Notes: generated by a model from the sequence alone, not told the origin. A stretch of DNA of 64,000 nt from Oscillospiraceae bacterium (GCA_017470325.1 JAFUES010000007.1:1-64000); one strand, 5' to 3'. Shown: positions 8,274 to 16,633, counted from the stretch's first letter. Program-made: numbers and translations.

Positions 8274-8584
8274 ACGACTCCTTCCCGGATACCAAAAAGC
8301 AGAGACCGCAGCGTCAGCTGCAGTGCGTGGTGATCCGCATCCTCACGGTGTTCAAACATATAGCCGATGGAATACAGGATTGCAACGCGCATCGTTTCCC
8401 GGATGGAGGTGAGCTCTGGCCGGTCAACATCATCGTTGACTGCTTCCCACTGCTCGTCCGAAAGCCGCGCCACGTCCGCACAGAGCCTGCCCGCGGAGGC
8501 TAAGAGGATACCGACCATGGCATCCTCATCCGCTGTATCCACCCGGAGATACTCCTTGGCTTCCTCAAGAGAAATCAGAGCCAT
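8270..8584 (-). CDS. phage head-tail connector protein (HK97 gp6-like)
   Basis: The 104-residue alpha-helical protein starts MALISLEEAKEYLRVDTADED. The LxEAKxxLRVD...ED opening is the family hallmark of gp6-like DNA packaging/connector proteins that ring the portal. Later helices include ETMRVAILYSIGYMFEHRED, also characteristic. It sits directly downstream of the major capsid gene, as in HK97-like phages. Length fits the family. Confidence 0.9.
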   Translation of the reverse strand: MALISLEEAKEYLRVDTADEDAMVGILLASAGRLCADVARLSDEQWEAVNDDVDRPELTSIRETMRVAILYSIGYMFEHREDADHHALQLTLRSLLFGIREGVV

Positions 8585-8603
8585 GGCCGGTCACCTCCGT
8601 TCC

Positions 8604-9857
8604 TTATGCGCTGGCAGTGCCGGTGCCGAGAGCCATGACCTGCATGGCCTCCGGCAGGATCAGCTTGCCGTCGACGCGCTGCGTGCCGATGAAGCCTACC
8701 TGATCGGTGACGGCATAGAGCTCGTTCAGACGGCGCAGGGTACGGTTGGTGCGATCGGCAATCCAGTAGTAGCTAAAGTCACCGAAGAGCAGGACCTTCT
8801 TGTTTTTATCTTGCGCAGCAACACCGGTGATCGCGGGCATATAGCTGCTGGTGTAGATCGGCCTGCCGAGGATGGTGTCAGGCTTGGCAATATCCAGAGA
8901 GGGTTTCCAGATATAATTGTCATTCTTGTCCTTGATCAGCATGAGCTGCAGGAGCAGGGTCTCGTTGCACAGGAAGGATGCCTTTCTGCGGTACGGAGCC
9001 TTCAGACTGTAATAGAGCTTATAGATGTTGTCGAAGTGGACGGTCTGGGCATTCGCCGTGGTGTTTCCCGCCGTGGCCGTGACGCTGGTGAGAATGCCGG
9101 TGGGCTGGCTGGGAGTAGTCTGCGGATTGGCGGACGGACCGGTGCCGTTGATGAAGGCATCCTCCTCCGCATTGCCGAAACGGACGCCGAAGCGCTGTGC
9201 GATATACGCGGCGATGTCGAAAGCGGAGTCGTTCAGGAGCTCGTTGCTGACCTTGACCATGCAGCCCAGTTTGTACGCGGAAAGCGTCTCCTGCGCGAAG
9301 GTCATGTCGGATTCCTGAATAGCCGCGCCTTCTTCGATCCAGGAGGCGGAGCCGGTGTCGGTCGCCAGCGGGATGATGCGGGAGCCGGAATTGGTCCTCA
9401 TGACATGAGCCAGGGTGCGGAAGATGTTGTTCTCCTCAAGGCCCTGAATCAGCTGGCGCTCAAACTCGTCAGGAACGGTATAGCCGCCGTTCTGATCGAC
9501 GCCCACGGACAGCGCATCACGGACCTCCGGAGAACTGTGGCCGCGCATCATGTTCCAGAAGGCTTCACCGTACTCGGCAGTGGCAGTCGGGCGGAGATTG
9601 GCCTTGCGCTTTTCCGCCTTAGGATCGGCATGCACGGGCGCGGAGGTCGCCTCAGCGAGCTTAGCGTCCATCGCCATCTGGTCCTCCAGACGCTTGATCT
9701 CCTCGCCCAGCGCCTTGACGTCGTTGGCCATCTTTTCATACTGCTCGACGGCATTGGCCTCGACGAGACCGTTGGCATCACGGTGTTCCTCCAGAAACGT
9801 CTTCGTCTGCTCCCAGAGGGTATTGCGCTTGTTGCGCAGTTCAAGAATTTTACTCAT
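8604..9857 (-). CDS. HK97-fold major capsid protein
   Basis: The protein builds the icosahedral head. About 110 N-terminal residues form a coiled-coil scaffolding (delta) region (ELRNKRNTLWEQTKTFLEE, KALGEEIKRLEDQM). The HK97 fold follows, with VDQNGGYTVPDEFERQLI at the probable protease cleavage boundary and GRPIYTSSYMP and LLFGDFSYYWIADR later. I place the start at ATG 9857, not the TTG at 9872, because GGAGG lies 8 bases before it and overlaps the longer version. Length is then 417 residues, normal for the family. It follows the protease gene, which should remove the delta domain. Confidence 0.95.
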   Translation of the reverse strand: MSKILELRNKRNTLWEQTKTFLEEHRDANGLVEANAVEQYEKMANDVKALGEEIKRLEDQMAMDAKLAEATSAPVHADPKAEKRKANLRPTATAEYGEAFWNMMRGHSSPEVRDALSVGVDQNGGYTVPDEFERQLIQGLEENNIFRTLAHVMRTNSGSRIIPLATDTGSASWIEEGAAIQESDMTFAQETLSAYKLGCMVKVSNELLNDSAFDIAAYIAQRFGVRFGNAEEDAFINGTGPSANPQTTPSQPTGILTSVTATAGNTTANAQTVHFDNIYKLYYSLKAPYRRKASFLCNETLLLQLMLIKDKNDNYIWKPSLDIAKPDTILGRPIYTSSYMPAITGVAAQDKNKKVLLFGDFSYYWIADRTNRTLRRLNELYAVTDQVGFIGTQRVDGKLILPEAMQVMALGTGTASA

Positions 9858-9903
9858 TATCTTTTCCTCCAAAAATGAAAATGGTCATGAAAAAACCGGG
9901 CTC

Positions 9904-10686
9904 TCATTTCAGAAAGTCCAGTTGATTCATCAGAATCTGATAGGGCACGGCCCCATCCGCGGTCTTGCCGTCCATGCCGATCGTCGGCACAGCCGGTTCA
10001 GGTGCCGGAGGTTCTTCTCCGGCATCGTCGCTTACACGGAGTCTGTTCAGGATCGCCTGATCCATCAGCCTGCCGGAATATATCTGCGCTGACACAGCCA
10101 CAGGCTCAGCATCTTCTTCCGGCTCGGTTTCCGGCTCGGGCTCCTTCCCGTCATAGAGCACCTCATCGGCAAAGCCCAGCTCCACAGCCTTCTTTGCGTT
10201 CATCCAGGTCTCGTTGCTCATAAGCTCCGCGATCTTGTTATGGCGCAGGCCGGTCTTGGCGCTGTAAGCGTTGATAATGCTCTCCTTCACTTCATTCAGC
10301 GTTTCGATCGCCTTTTCCATGTCCTTCGTATTTCCCATCGCGATGGTGGAAGGATCATGGATCATCAGAAGCGCCGTGGGAGACATCAGGACCCTGCTGC
10401 CCGCCATCGCGATCACCGACGCCGCGGACGCTGCAATAGAGGCGATCTTCACCGTGACCGCGCCAGCGTACTCCTTCAGCATGGTATAGATCTCGGCGGC
10501 AGCAAACACATTGCCTCCGGGCGAGTTGATCCAGACAGTGACGTCGCCTTCCTCGGCCTCTAGCTCGTCCCGGAAATCTTGAGGCGTGATCTCCGTGCCC
10601 CAGAAGCTCTCGTTATCGATCGGGCCTTCCAGCCGGAGCACGCGGCCCCCGCCGTCGTCACGAATCCAGTTCCAGAATTTGTTCAT
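9904..10686 (-). CDS. ClpP-like prohead (head maturation) protease
   Basis: The 260-residue serine protease trims the capsid scaffold. The ClpP fold is visible in the segment VTVWINSPGGNVFAAAEIY, the nucleophile region ASIAASAASVIAMAG (Ser in AAS), the His motif LLMIHDPS near residue 109 and the helix LNEVKESIINAYSAKTG with the catalytic-acid neighbourhood. A Glu/Pro-rich linker (EPEPETEPEEDAEPV) precedes a C-terminal extension. Normally the portal gene would lie directly upstream. Here a homing endonuclease gene separates the two. Confidence 0.92.
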   Translation of the reverse strand: MNKFWNWIRDDGGGRVLRLEGPIDNESFWGTEITPQDFRDELEAEEGDVTVWINSPGGNVFAAAEIYTMLKEYAGAVTVKIASIAASAASVIAMAGSRVLMSPTALLMIHDPSTIAMGNTKDMEKAIETLNEVKESIINAYSAKTGLRHNKIAELMSNETWMNAKKAVELGFADEVLYDGKEPEPETEPEEDAEPVAVSAQIYSGRLMDQAILNRLRVSDDAGEEPPAPEPAVPTIGMDGKTADGAVPYQILMNQLDFLK

Positions 10687-10695
10687 ACCGTTCTC

Positions 10696-11394
10696 CTATC
10701 CGGTAAGAGCACAAGGCGTGATCTTACCCATCATTTCATTTGTTTTTGCAAACTCCCCAAAATAAGAAAGAGCATACTTGTCGTATGCCCTCGCCGCGTC
10801 CTCTCTGGTGTCAAAGGAGCCGATGTGGATGTGCCTGCCGTCAGCCGTGATCTCGGCACGCCACTTGTTTCGGTCGCTGGCCCAATACACACCTTTGAGT
10901 CCGCACTTGTTGTTCTTTTGGGTATGGATGTTCCGCGCGTTCCCAGCATAATCCGTGAGACGCATGTTCCGTCTGCGGCAGTTGTTCTTGTCCCCGTCGA
11001 TATGATCGACCAGCATGCCCGCAGGCGGATTCATGATCAGCCGATGCAGCGTGATATGGCTGTTCCTCTTCCCGCAGGAGGCGGAGTAATAGCCTTCGCT
11101 GGTCCGCGCCCAGCGGTATCTGCTGACCACAGGGTAGTCCTGAATGTCGATCACAAAAGAATTCCCATTCGGCAGCAGGCACTCGGCATAACCGGGGTAA
11201 AAGCAGTAGTGGCCGTAGTTGCACGCGCCGCAGGTCAGCCGCCCTCTCAGCAGTTCCGAGGCGGGCAGATCGATCTCCCTCCCGCAGGAGCAGCGGCAGT
11301 GCCATGTGGAGCCGCCGTTGGCGCATTTCCTGTACAGCCGCATAACGGTCAGCTCCCCGAACTGACAGCCGGTCAGATCCTTAAACTCGCCCAT
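10696..11394 (-). CDS. AP2/HNH homing endonuclease
   Basis: This is a free-standing DNA endonuclease of the H-N-H superfamily with an AP2 DNA-binding domain, of the kind that spreads into uncut copies of its locus. A Cys4 zinc-like module comes first (CRCSCGRE...LTCGAC, residues 30-60). An HNH core follows (LHRLIMNPPAG, LVDHIDGDKNNCRRRNMR, about 118-150), then AP2 (GLKGVYWASDRNKWRAEI, FDTREDAARAYDKYAL). ATG 11394 has AGGTG six bases upstream, while a GTG at 11403 would extend it by three codons. It overlaps the portal gene's last codons, so it was inserted without breaking either virion gene. Confidence 0.9.
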   Translation of the reverse strand: MGEFKDLTGCQFGELTVMRLYRKCANGGSTWHCRCSCGREIDLPASELLRGRLTCGACNYGHYCFYPGYAECLLPNGNSFVIDIQDYPVVSRYRWARTSEGYYSASCGKRNSHITLHRLIMNPPAGMLVDHIDGDKNNCRRRNMRLTDYAGNARNIHTQKNNKCGLKGVYWASDRNKWRAEITADGRHIHIGSFDTREDAARAYDKYALSYFGEFAKTNEMMGKITPCALTG

Positions 11395-12694
11395 TGCTGT
11401 CACCTCGCTTCTTCGGCTGTTCCGTTGGAATCCGGTCCTTCCCTGCGTCCTGCAGCTTCACATAGCCGCCGTTCAGGTAATAATCATCGCCGCCCTTTTC
11501 AGGCGGGATCAGGTCCAGATTCTCCAGACGCCTGCAGTCATTGGGAGAAAGAAAACCGTTGCTGATGCCAGTCGCGTAACCCTGCATGCGGGAGGCGTAA
11601 TCGCCGCGGAGCAGGCCGTCCACATTGAACTTCGGGAAGTAGGTATCCTGCTCTGTCTCCAGCAGCAGGTCTTTCATGATCGCCTGCTCAAACCGGACCA
11701 GCCATGGCGTCAGCGTATGGACCACGAAGTCGATGCTCTGATGCTCAATGTTCGAAAAAGTGGCGTGCTCCAGATCCTGTACCATATGGGGAGGCACCCG
11801 GAAGATCCTGCAGATCTCGTTCACTCCGAATTGCCGGGTGGAGAGGAACTGGCTGTCTTCCGGAGGCAGGGAGATTGCTTTGTACTGCATGCCCTCCTCC
11901 AGAACCGCCACCTTATGCGCATTGCCAGCGCCGCCGTAGACCTGCGACCAGTTTTCCCGGATACGCTCCGGGTTCTTCAGCACACCCGGATGCTCCAGCA
12001 CGCCGGACGGCTGAGCACCGTTTTTGAAGAAGGCGCTGCCATATTTCTCGACGGCGATCGTGGTGCCGAGCGCGTTTTTCATCATGGCGATTGGAGAGAA
12101 GCCCACCAGTCCGTTGAAGCCGAGCCCTGGTACGTGGAAGATCTCGTCGCGCCGGAACAGGATGTCCTTGTTCTGATCGCCGGGGACCTCGTCGGTGTAG
12201 GCATGGTAGATGTAATAGATCTCGCCCTTCTCGTTCCGGTCCACTTCCACATTCTCCGGCAGCAGCGGATACAGGCCGAGGATCGTGTTTTTCCCGTCCC
12301 GGATGATCTGCGCATAAGCATTTCCGTACAGCAGCAGATGCGTCATCAGCGTCTCCCGGAAGGAAAAGCTCGTCATCTCCGGATTCGGCTGCCGGTACAG
12401 GAGCTTATACAGCGGATGGTCCGTCGCACGCTCTTTGCCGTTGCCCGTCTTATCTGAGTATCTGAACAGATGCAGCGGAAGCCCTGCAATCGTCTCCGCG
12501 AGGAGCCGCACACAGGCATAGACTGTAGCGATCTGCATGGCGGATTTCTCATCCACGCGCTCCCCTGCGTCGGATTTGCCGAAGATGAAGGTCTGCCCAG
12601 AATCACGGACGTTATCTTTGATCTCAGGAACCTCGGGAGCATCCCGCGGCTTGGGATGTGGCGTTGTCGCCATGAAGCTGTCGAAGAATCCCAC
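11381..12694 (-). CDS. HK97-family portal protein
   Basis: The portal forms the dodecameric DNA gateway of the capsid. Recognisable blocks are MQIATVYACVRLLAETIAGL, NPEMTSFSFRETLMTHLLLY (GNAYA follows), the GLVGFSPIAMMKNAL stretch, and QFGVNEICRIFRVPPHMV with EHATFSNIEHQS. All are typical of the HK97 portal family. GTG 12694, giving MGFFDSF, has AGGGGG six to seven bases upstream and matches usual portal beginnings. The longer reading from 12718 would start inside the terminase gene. Length of about 437 residues is normal. Confidence 0.94.
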   Translation of the reverse strand: MGFFDSFMATTPHPKPRDAPEVPEIKDNVRDSGQTFIFGKSDAGERVDEKSAMQIATVYACVRLLAETIAGLPLHLFRYSDKTGNGKERATDHPLYKLLYRQPNPEMTSFSFRETLMTHLLLYGNAYAQIIRDGKNTILGLYPLLPENVEVDRNEKGEIYYIYHAYTDEVPGDQNKDILFRRDEIFHVPGLGFNGLVGFSPIAMMKNALGTTIAVEKYGSAFFKNGAQPSGVLEHPGVLKNPERIRENWSQVYGGAGNAHKVAVLEEGMQYKAISLPPEDSQFLSTRQFGVNEICRIFRVPPHMVQDLEHATFSNIEHQSIDFVVHTLTPWLVRFEQAIMKDLLLETEQDTYFPKFNVDGLLRGDYASRMQGYATGISNGFLSPNDCRRLENLDLIPPEKGGDDYYLNGGYVKLQDAGKDRIPTEQPKKRGDSNGRV

Positions 12695-12705
12695 TGTCTT
12701 CCCCC

Positions 12706-14295
12706 TTAAAAAACACACAGGCCGCGTTCGTCATAAACGCTGCCCGGATTCTGATTGAGGATCGCGCGGCCCATCGCCATGATCAGGGCAACGATGCCGT
12801 CGATCTTCTCTATGGATTTCGCCTTTGTCGGCTTGATATTCCCTGCCGGATCGGTATCCACCACGACATTCGACGCCATCCAGCGCAGGACCGGATTGCC
12901 GCCGTGAACCAGCTTCCCTTCCAGCATGATCTTGTAAAACTCCTTGCTGGCCGGAGACATGTCTTTATACCCCTGCCCGAAAGGAACCATCGTCAGGCCC
13001 TCGTCGATCAGGTTCTGCACCAGCATGGTCGCGTTCCAGCGGTCATAGGCGATCTCCAGCACATGATACTTTTCACAGGTCTCCTCGATAAACGCCTGCA
13101 GGAACCGGTAATCCACCACATTCCCTTCCGTCGTGATCAGGTGTCCGTTGGCAACCCAGGTATCGTAAAGCACATGGTCCCGTGCCACTCGCTGCGGGAG
13201 GGTGTCCTCCGGCAGGAAAAAGTACGGGACCACGATGTATTTTTCTGTATCATCCCGCGGAGGAAACAGCAGCACAAACGCTGTCAGGTCCGAGGTGCTG
13301 GACAGGTCCAGTCCTGCATAACAGTCTCTGCCCTTCAGCGCCTCCAGGTCGATCGGCTCGTTGCCTTTATCGAAAACATGCTCCGGTATCCACGCGACTG
13401 CCGATGACACCCACATGTTCAGGCGGAGTTGTTTAAAAACATTCAGCTCTGCCGGATTCTCCAGTGCGTTCTGATAATCTTCCCGAAAGCGCTCCAGCGA
13501 GATGGTCGCGCCGAGGGACGGATTGGCCTTATACCAGTTCTTTTCATCATGCCAGTCATCTTCATCGGTGAGACCGTAGATCGCCGGATAAAACGACGGA
13601 TCATGCCGGGTGCCCTTCATGATATCGATGGCCTTGGTATGCAGCTCATAGCAGATGGAGTCCTTGTTGTTCCCCGCCGTCGTGATGCTGATAAACAGCG
13701 GCTGGGTCCGCGCGGAGCCGGAGTACTTCGTCAGGACGTCGTATAGCTTCCGGTCCTTCTGAGCATGGATCTCGTCAAAGATCAGGCCGGAGATATTCAG
13801 ACCGTGCTTGCTGCCGGTCTCCGCCGACAGCACCTGATAAAACCCCTCCGGGTTATATGACACGATGCGCTTGATGGAGGCGTTCACCTTTGACCGCCGC
13901 ATCAGCTCCGGGCTGGCGCGGACCATCTTCTCCGCTTCTTTGTACACGATGCTTGCCTGGTTACGATCACAGGCAGCGGAGTATACCTCCGGGGACGCCT
14001 CTCCGTCTGCATACAGCAGATACAGGGCCAGCGCCGAGCTCAGGGTGCTCTTGCCGTTTTTCTTCGCGATCTCGATGTACGCATTCCGAAACTGTCGGAA
14101 GCCGTCCTCCCCGATGATGCCGAAGATGTCCCGGACGATCTGCTCTTCCCATGGAAGCAGCATGATCCGCTGCCCCTGCCACTTGCCTGTCGTATGCTTC
14201 AGGCACTGGATGAAGTTGACCGCATGATCCGCTTTCCGCTTATCATAATGGGACGTCGGCAGCATCAGAGGAGTCGGCTTGTATTTATATGCCAT
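12706..14295 (-). CDS. terL: terminase large subunit
   Basis: The 529-residue packaging motor and DNA-cutting enzyme shows a Walker A-like element (EIAKKNGKST, residues 73-82), a Walker B (GLIFDEIHAQ, about 168) and the coupling region SITTAGNNKDS. The C-terminal RNase H-like nuclease has DLSSTSDLTAF as the first acidic site and AYDRWNAT, then EKIDGIVALIMAMGRA at the end. It is translationally coupled to the small subunit (shared base at 14295). The sequence class (Terminase_1/HK97-like) agrees with cos-type packaging with an HNH partner, which is present at 20.7 kb. Confidence 0.95.
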   Translation of the reverse strand: MAYKYKPTPLMLPTSHYDKRKADHAVNFIQCLKHTTGKWQGQRIMLLPWEEQIVRDIFGIIGEDGFRQFRNAYIEIAKKNGKSTLSSALALYLLYADGEASPEVYSAACDRNQASIVYKEAEKMVRASPELMRRSKVNASIKRIVSYNPEGFYQVLSAETGSKHGLNISGLIFDEIHAQKDRKLYDVLTKYSGSARTQPLFISITTAGNNKDSICYELHTKAIDIMKGTRHDPSFYPAIYGLTDEDDWHDEKNWYKANPSLGATISLERFREDYQNALENPAELNVFKQLRLNMWVSSAVAWIPEHVFDKGNEPIDLEALKGRDCYAGLDLSSTSDLTAFVLLFPPRDDTEKYIVVPYFFLPEDTLPQRVARDHVLYDTWVANGHLITTEGNVVDYRFLQAFIEETCEKYHVLEIAYDRWNATMLVQNLIDEGLTMVPFGQGYKDMSPASKEFYKIMLEGKLVHGGNPVLRWMASNVVVDTDPAGNIKPTKAKSIEKIDGIVALIMAMGRAILNQNPGSVYDERGLCVF

Positions 14296-14768
14296 CAGAT
14301 CACACCCGCCAGAATCATGTCCATCTCAGACGCCTGATCCTGCGCGGCATTCCCCGCTATAATCCTGCTGCGGGCAGACGGCGTCAGACCAAACTCGGAA
14401 GCCGCCTGCAGCATGACTTTCTGGTTGGCATGCGAGATGGTCACCTGCGGCACCTGCTGCCAGAAGCCATTCTTGGTTTTGACGATGCTGCCGTGCTGGG
14501 AGATAAACTCCTCAGCCTCCTTCCAGCGGGCATACGCCTGACAGTACACAGCAAAGGCCGCCATATCCAACTCTGTCAGCAGGCCGAGGTTATGCATGGG
14601 GACTGCCAGACGCTCCCACTCGGCTTTTGCTTCTTCCTCCAGCCATTCCGGGCACTCCGGCAGTTTCCCCTCGGGGACCGGCTCATACAGGTTCAATGGC
14701 CGCTTGCCGGGGTTGCCTTCCAGCACCTTCAGTGCGGTTGGCTTTGGTTTTCTTCCTCTTTGTGCCAT
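14295..14768 (-). CDS. terS: terminase small subunit, P27 family
   Basis: The 157-residue protein recognises the packaging site and loads the large subunit. It begins MAQRGRKPKPTALKVLEGN, followed by GKRPLN and EAKAEWERL, the standard P27 opening. The C-terminal half carries the YCQAYARWKEAEEFI helix pair. The ATG at 14768 has GGGAGGTG positioned correctly, so longer upstream readings are discarded. It is the first gene of the virion operon, immediately downstream of a terminator that closes the small-gene array. Confidence 0.92.
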   Translation of the reverse strand: MAQRGRKPKPTALKVLEGNPGKRPLNLYEPVPEGKLPECPEWLEEEAKAEWERLAVPMHNLGLLTELDMAAFAVYCQAYARWKEAEEFISQHGSIVKTKNGFWQQVPQVTISHANQKVMLQAASEFGLTPSARSRIIAGNAAQDQASEMDMILAGVI

Positions 14769-14792
14769 TGGTATCACCTCCCGTCTGAGCAC

Positions 14793-14815
14793 AAAAAATG
14801 CAGCCCTTCGGGTGC
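14793..14815 (-). terminator. rho-independent terminator after cassette A
   Basis: On the minus strand a GCACCC/GGG(C)TGC hairpin with a GAA loop is followed by ATTTTTT. It lies between the end of the 107-residue gene and the terminase ribosome binding site. Confidence 0.55.
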
Positions 14816-14881
14816 TCACAAATCTATCTTTATAACGAGGAACACGGCCTGCTGGCCGCCTCCCCGGTTGTATGCTGTTTT

Positions 14882-15205
14882 TTATCCTCTCTTGACCTCG
14901 ACCAGCCATTCGGCTTCCGGATGGCTCTCGCCGGTTGCCTTCTCAAGGACCAGGTGTTCTTCGTCGATGTAGCAAAGGTGGTTCCCGACCTTAATGAAGC
15001 GGACCTCTTCGTAGCCTGCGAAGTCGGTGCGGTAAACGCTGGCCCTGCGGCTCTCACCGTCGTAGCTCTTGCCGTCCCAGCCGTTGAAGGTGAAGGTCAC
15101 CTTCTCGCGGGTCTTAGTGAAGTGGGCTTCGAAATCCTCGCGGGTGATCGCCGTGTTGTACTCGATCAGGTTGAGGCTGTTTCTGAGTGTGTAAATGTTC
15201 TTCAT
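14882..15205 (-). CDS. small phage accessory protein (cassette A), unknown function
   Basis: I do not recognise this 107-residue protein. It starts MKNIYTLRNSLNLIEYN, is mixed helix/strand, has many acidic and aromatic residues (FTFNGWDGKSYDGESR, VGNHLCYIDEEHLVLE), and has no signal peptide or membrane segment. The start follows GGGAGA about 8 bases upstream. Longer in-frame readings run into the promoter module and are rejected. It has its own promoter copy (module 1) and its own terminator, so it is a stand-alone transcription unit. Position and size suggest an early-expressed host-interaction gene, which is inference only. Confidence 0.72.
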   Translation of the reverse strand: MKNIYTLRNSLNLIEYNTAITREDFEAHFTKTREKVTFTFNGWDGKSYDGESRRASVYRTDFAGYEEVRFIKVGNHLCYIDEEHLVLEKATGESHPEAEWLVEVKRG

Positions 15206-15231
15206 GGTGGTGTTCTCCCTTCGTTTTGTTG

Positions 15232-15312
15232 TCCTATATATCCCTCTAAAAGTGATAAATAGCAAGTTATTTCTGCGGTTTTTCGAGGAATAATATACAC
15301 AAATAGTTCTGG
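15232..15312 (-). promoter_or_regulatory. repeated promoter module, copy 1 (drives cassette A)
   Basis: On the minus strand, a -35 TTGCTA (15261-15266) and -10 GATATA (15238-15243) are separated by 17 bases. TTTAGAGG lies inside the spacer and a distal TTTGTGT box lies at 15298-15304. The same arrangement recurs three more times in the next 2.5 kb. This copy has exactly 10 extra bases between the distal box and the -35. Confidence 0.8.
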
Positions 15313-15334
15313 GAGAAGCTGTTTAGAATGTACA

Positions 15335-15358
15335 AGAGAAAGGCCCCTTTCGGAGCCT
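15335..15358 (-). terminator. possible terminator after cassette B
   Basis: On the minus strand GGCTCC-GAAA-GGGGCC is followed by TTTCTCTT. The stem has one imperfect pair and the T-run is interrupted, so efficiency is uncertain. Confidence 0.42.
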
Positions 15359-15374
15359 GCCGGTTTTGTCCGGC

Positions 15375-15848
15375 TTAAAGGCTGAAGCGGATGCCCTGCA
15401 CTTCGTAGGGCTCTTCCTCGCCCCAGCGGGTTTCCTTCCGGGTGATGGTGCACAGCCCTTCCAGCCTGCAGCCTTCTGCGGCAAACTGGTGAAGGTTCTC
15501 CATGACCGCAGTGCTCTGGTTGGTGTACACAAAGCTGCTGAAGCCCGCCTCCTTCAGGGCCGCAAGGAAATCGTGGACCTCTTTTTCCCAAAGGAAATCG
15601 TCCATCTCGATCTCGTCCTCGCTGCGGAGGATGCTGGATTTCCAGGCGCGGTACGCCTTGCTGGTGCCCTGGCTGAAGGGAAACTTTGCAGCCTCGTCCT
15701 CTGCGTACCATGCCTTGAGCTCGGCGCTTTCCCAGCCAAGGGTATCGATGATCCGCTGCTTGCGGGCCTGACGCTCGGCTCTGGCAGCCTCGTACTCGCA
15801 GCCGATGCGGTAAAGGTTATCGAAGTAGGTGTTGGTGGTGTTCATCAT
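15375..15848 (-). CDS. small phage/plasmid accessory protein (cassette B), unknown function
   Basis: The 157-residue soluble acidic protein is not assigned to a function. The N-terminal half is helical (YRIGCEYEAARAERQARKQ), the middle carries DTLGWESAELKAWYAEDEAA, and the C-terminal part looks like a small alpha/beta domain (EAGFSSFVYTNQSTAVMENL, GCRLEGLCTITRKETRWG). Two adjacent Met codons begin the gene, and an AGG-rich site precedes it. It is monocistronic between promoter module 2 and a weak terminator. Its pattern (one small protein per promoter) resembles phage and plasmid early anti-host gene arrays. Confidence 0.72.
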   Translation of the reverse strand: MMNTTNTYFDNLYRIGCEYEAARAERQARKQRIIDTLGWESAELKAWYAEDEAAKFPFSQGTSKAYRAWKSSILRSEDEIEMDDFLWEKEVHDFLAALKEAGFSSFVYTNQSTAVMENLHQFAAEGCRLEGLCTITRKETRWGEEEPYEVQGIRFSL

Positions 15849-15884
15849 GGTGATGGCCTCCTAAAAAAGTGTAGTTTACCTTTC

Positions 15885-15955
15885 GGCATGTACATATATT
15901 GCTCTAAAGGGCCATAATAGCAAGTTATTTCGACACCATAATATGCACAAATATG
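15885..15955 (-). promoter_or_regulatory. repeated promoter module, copy 2 (drives cassette B)
   Basis: Minus strand: -35 TTGCTA at 15918-15923, 17-base spacer containing TTTAGAGC, -10 AATATA at 15895-15900, distal TTTGTGC box at 15945-15951. Its 5' leader shares TTTCGGCATGT with copy 4, defining a subfamily. Confidence 0.8.
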
Positions 15956-15983
15956 AGCACCGGAAGCTGGTATAAATAGACAA

Positions 15984-16006
15984 CAAAAAAGCAGGCCGCT
16001 GCCTGC
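15984..16006 (-). terminator. rho-independent terminator after cassette C
   Basis: The minus strand has a perfect GCAGGC-AGCG-GCCTGC hairpin followed by TTTTTT, downstream of the 68-residue gene. Confidence 0.75.
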
Positions 16007-16047
16007 CGCACAACGAGGAACACAGCCTCCCGGCTGCATCCCTTTTC

Positions 16048-16254
16048 TTATCCCCTGCCGGTATTCGCCCGGACCGTCTTCGCCCGATCCAGCGCCTGCT
16101 TGAGCAGCCCGCGGATCTCCTTCATACGCTCGATGTCATCTGGCATGGCCCCGGCCGGATCGTAGCGGATGGTCTCAAGGGCACCGTAGATGTCTGCTGC
16201 GTAGGAAAGCGCGTCGTCGGTCAGTGTGTAGACCTTCTCTTCAATCGCGTTCAT
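16048..16254 (-). CDS. small helical protein (cassette C, second gene)
   Basis: The 68-residue soluble protein MNAIEEKVYTLTDDALSYAA... consists of two or three amphipathic helices (DIYGALETIRYDPAGAM, ERMKEIRGLLKQALDRAK). No known motif is visible. The ATG at 16254 has GGAGG 7 bases upstream and lies two bases after the stop of the preceding gene, so the two are coupled. A longer reading in this frame exists but overlaps the upstream gene in a different frame and is rejected. The downstream sequence GTGTTCCTCGTT is shared with the 3' region of cassette A. Confidence 0.72.
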   Translation of the reverse strand: MNAIEEKVYTLTDDALSYAADIYGALETIRYDPAGAMPDDIERMKEIRGLLKQALDRAKTVRANTGRG

Positions 16255-16256
16255 GC

Positions 16257-16541
16257 TCAGTCCTCCGTGTGCGCCATCGCCCATGCGATCGCGTGGCCGT
16301 CGTCGGTGAACTCGACCTCGCTGGCGCTTCTCAGGCCGATCGTTCCTTCGCAGGAAAGGTCGTCGTCCAGATGTTCGTACACCGCGCCGAAGTAGCAGGG
16401 CTTGTTCTGTCCGTTGTAGTAATACCCGGCGAGGAGCACCTTGTCTCCAAAGTTCAGGACCTTGCTCCACCGGCACTCCAGATCCTCCGGGGTGGTGGGA
16501 TTCGGAAGTCTGTAGGTTCTCATCGCGTTGTTGATCGTCAT
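16257..16541 (-). CDS. small accessory protein (cassette C, first gene), unknown function
   Basis: The 94-residue beta-rich acidic protein starts MTINNAMRTYRLPNPTTPED, followed by SKVLNFGDKVLLAGYYYNGQ and EVEFTDDGHAIAWAMAHTED. It is not recognised. The layout (short strand pairs with FGDKVLLAG) suggests a small SH3-like or OB-like barrel, but this is only a guess. It is the first gene behind promoter module 3, about 25 bases from the -10, and is coupled to the 68-residue gene. Confidence 0.72.
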   Translation of the reverse strand: MTINNAMRTYRLPNPTTPEDLECRWSKVLNFGDKVLLAGYYYNGQNKPCYFGAVYEHLDDDLSCEGTIGLRSASEVEFTDDGHAIAWAMAHTED

Positions 16542-16564
16542 GGCGTTTGCCTCCTTTGTTTTTG

Positions 16565-16633
16565 TGACCTATATATCCCTCTAAACCGGGATAATATCAA
16601 GTCAATTCGAAGGCATAATGTACACAAAGATTC
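16565..16633 (-). promoter_or_regulatory. repeated promoter module, copy 3 (drives cassette C)
   Basis: Minus strand: -35 TTGATA at 16595-16600, 17-base spacer with TTTAGAGG, -10 GATATA at 16572-16577, distal TTTGTGT at 16622-16628. It shares CCTATATATCCCTCTAAA (plus-strand reading) with copy 1. Confidence 0.8.
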
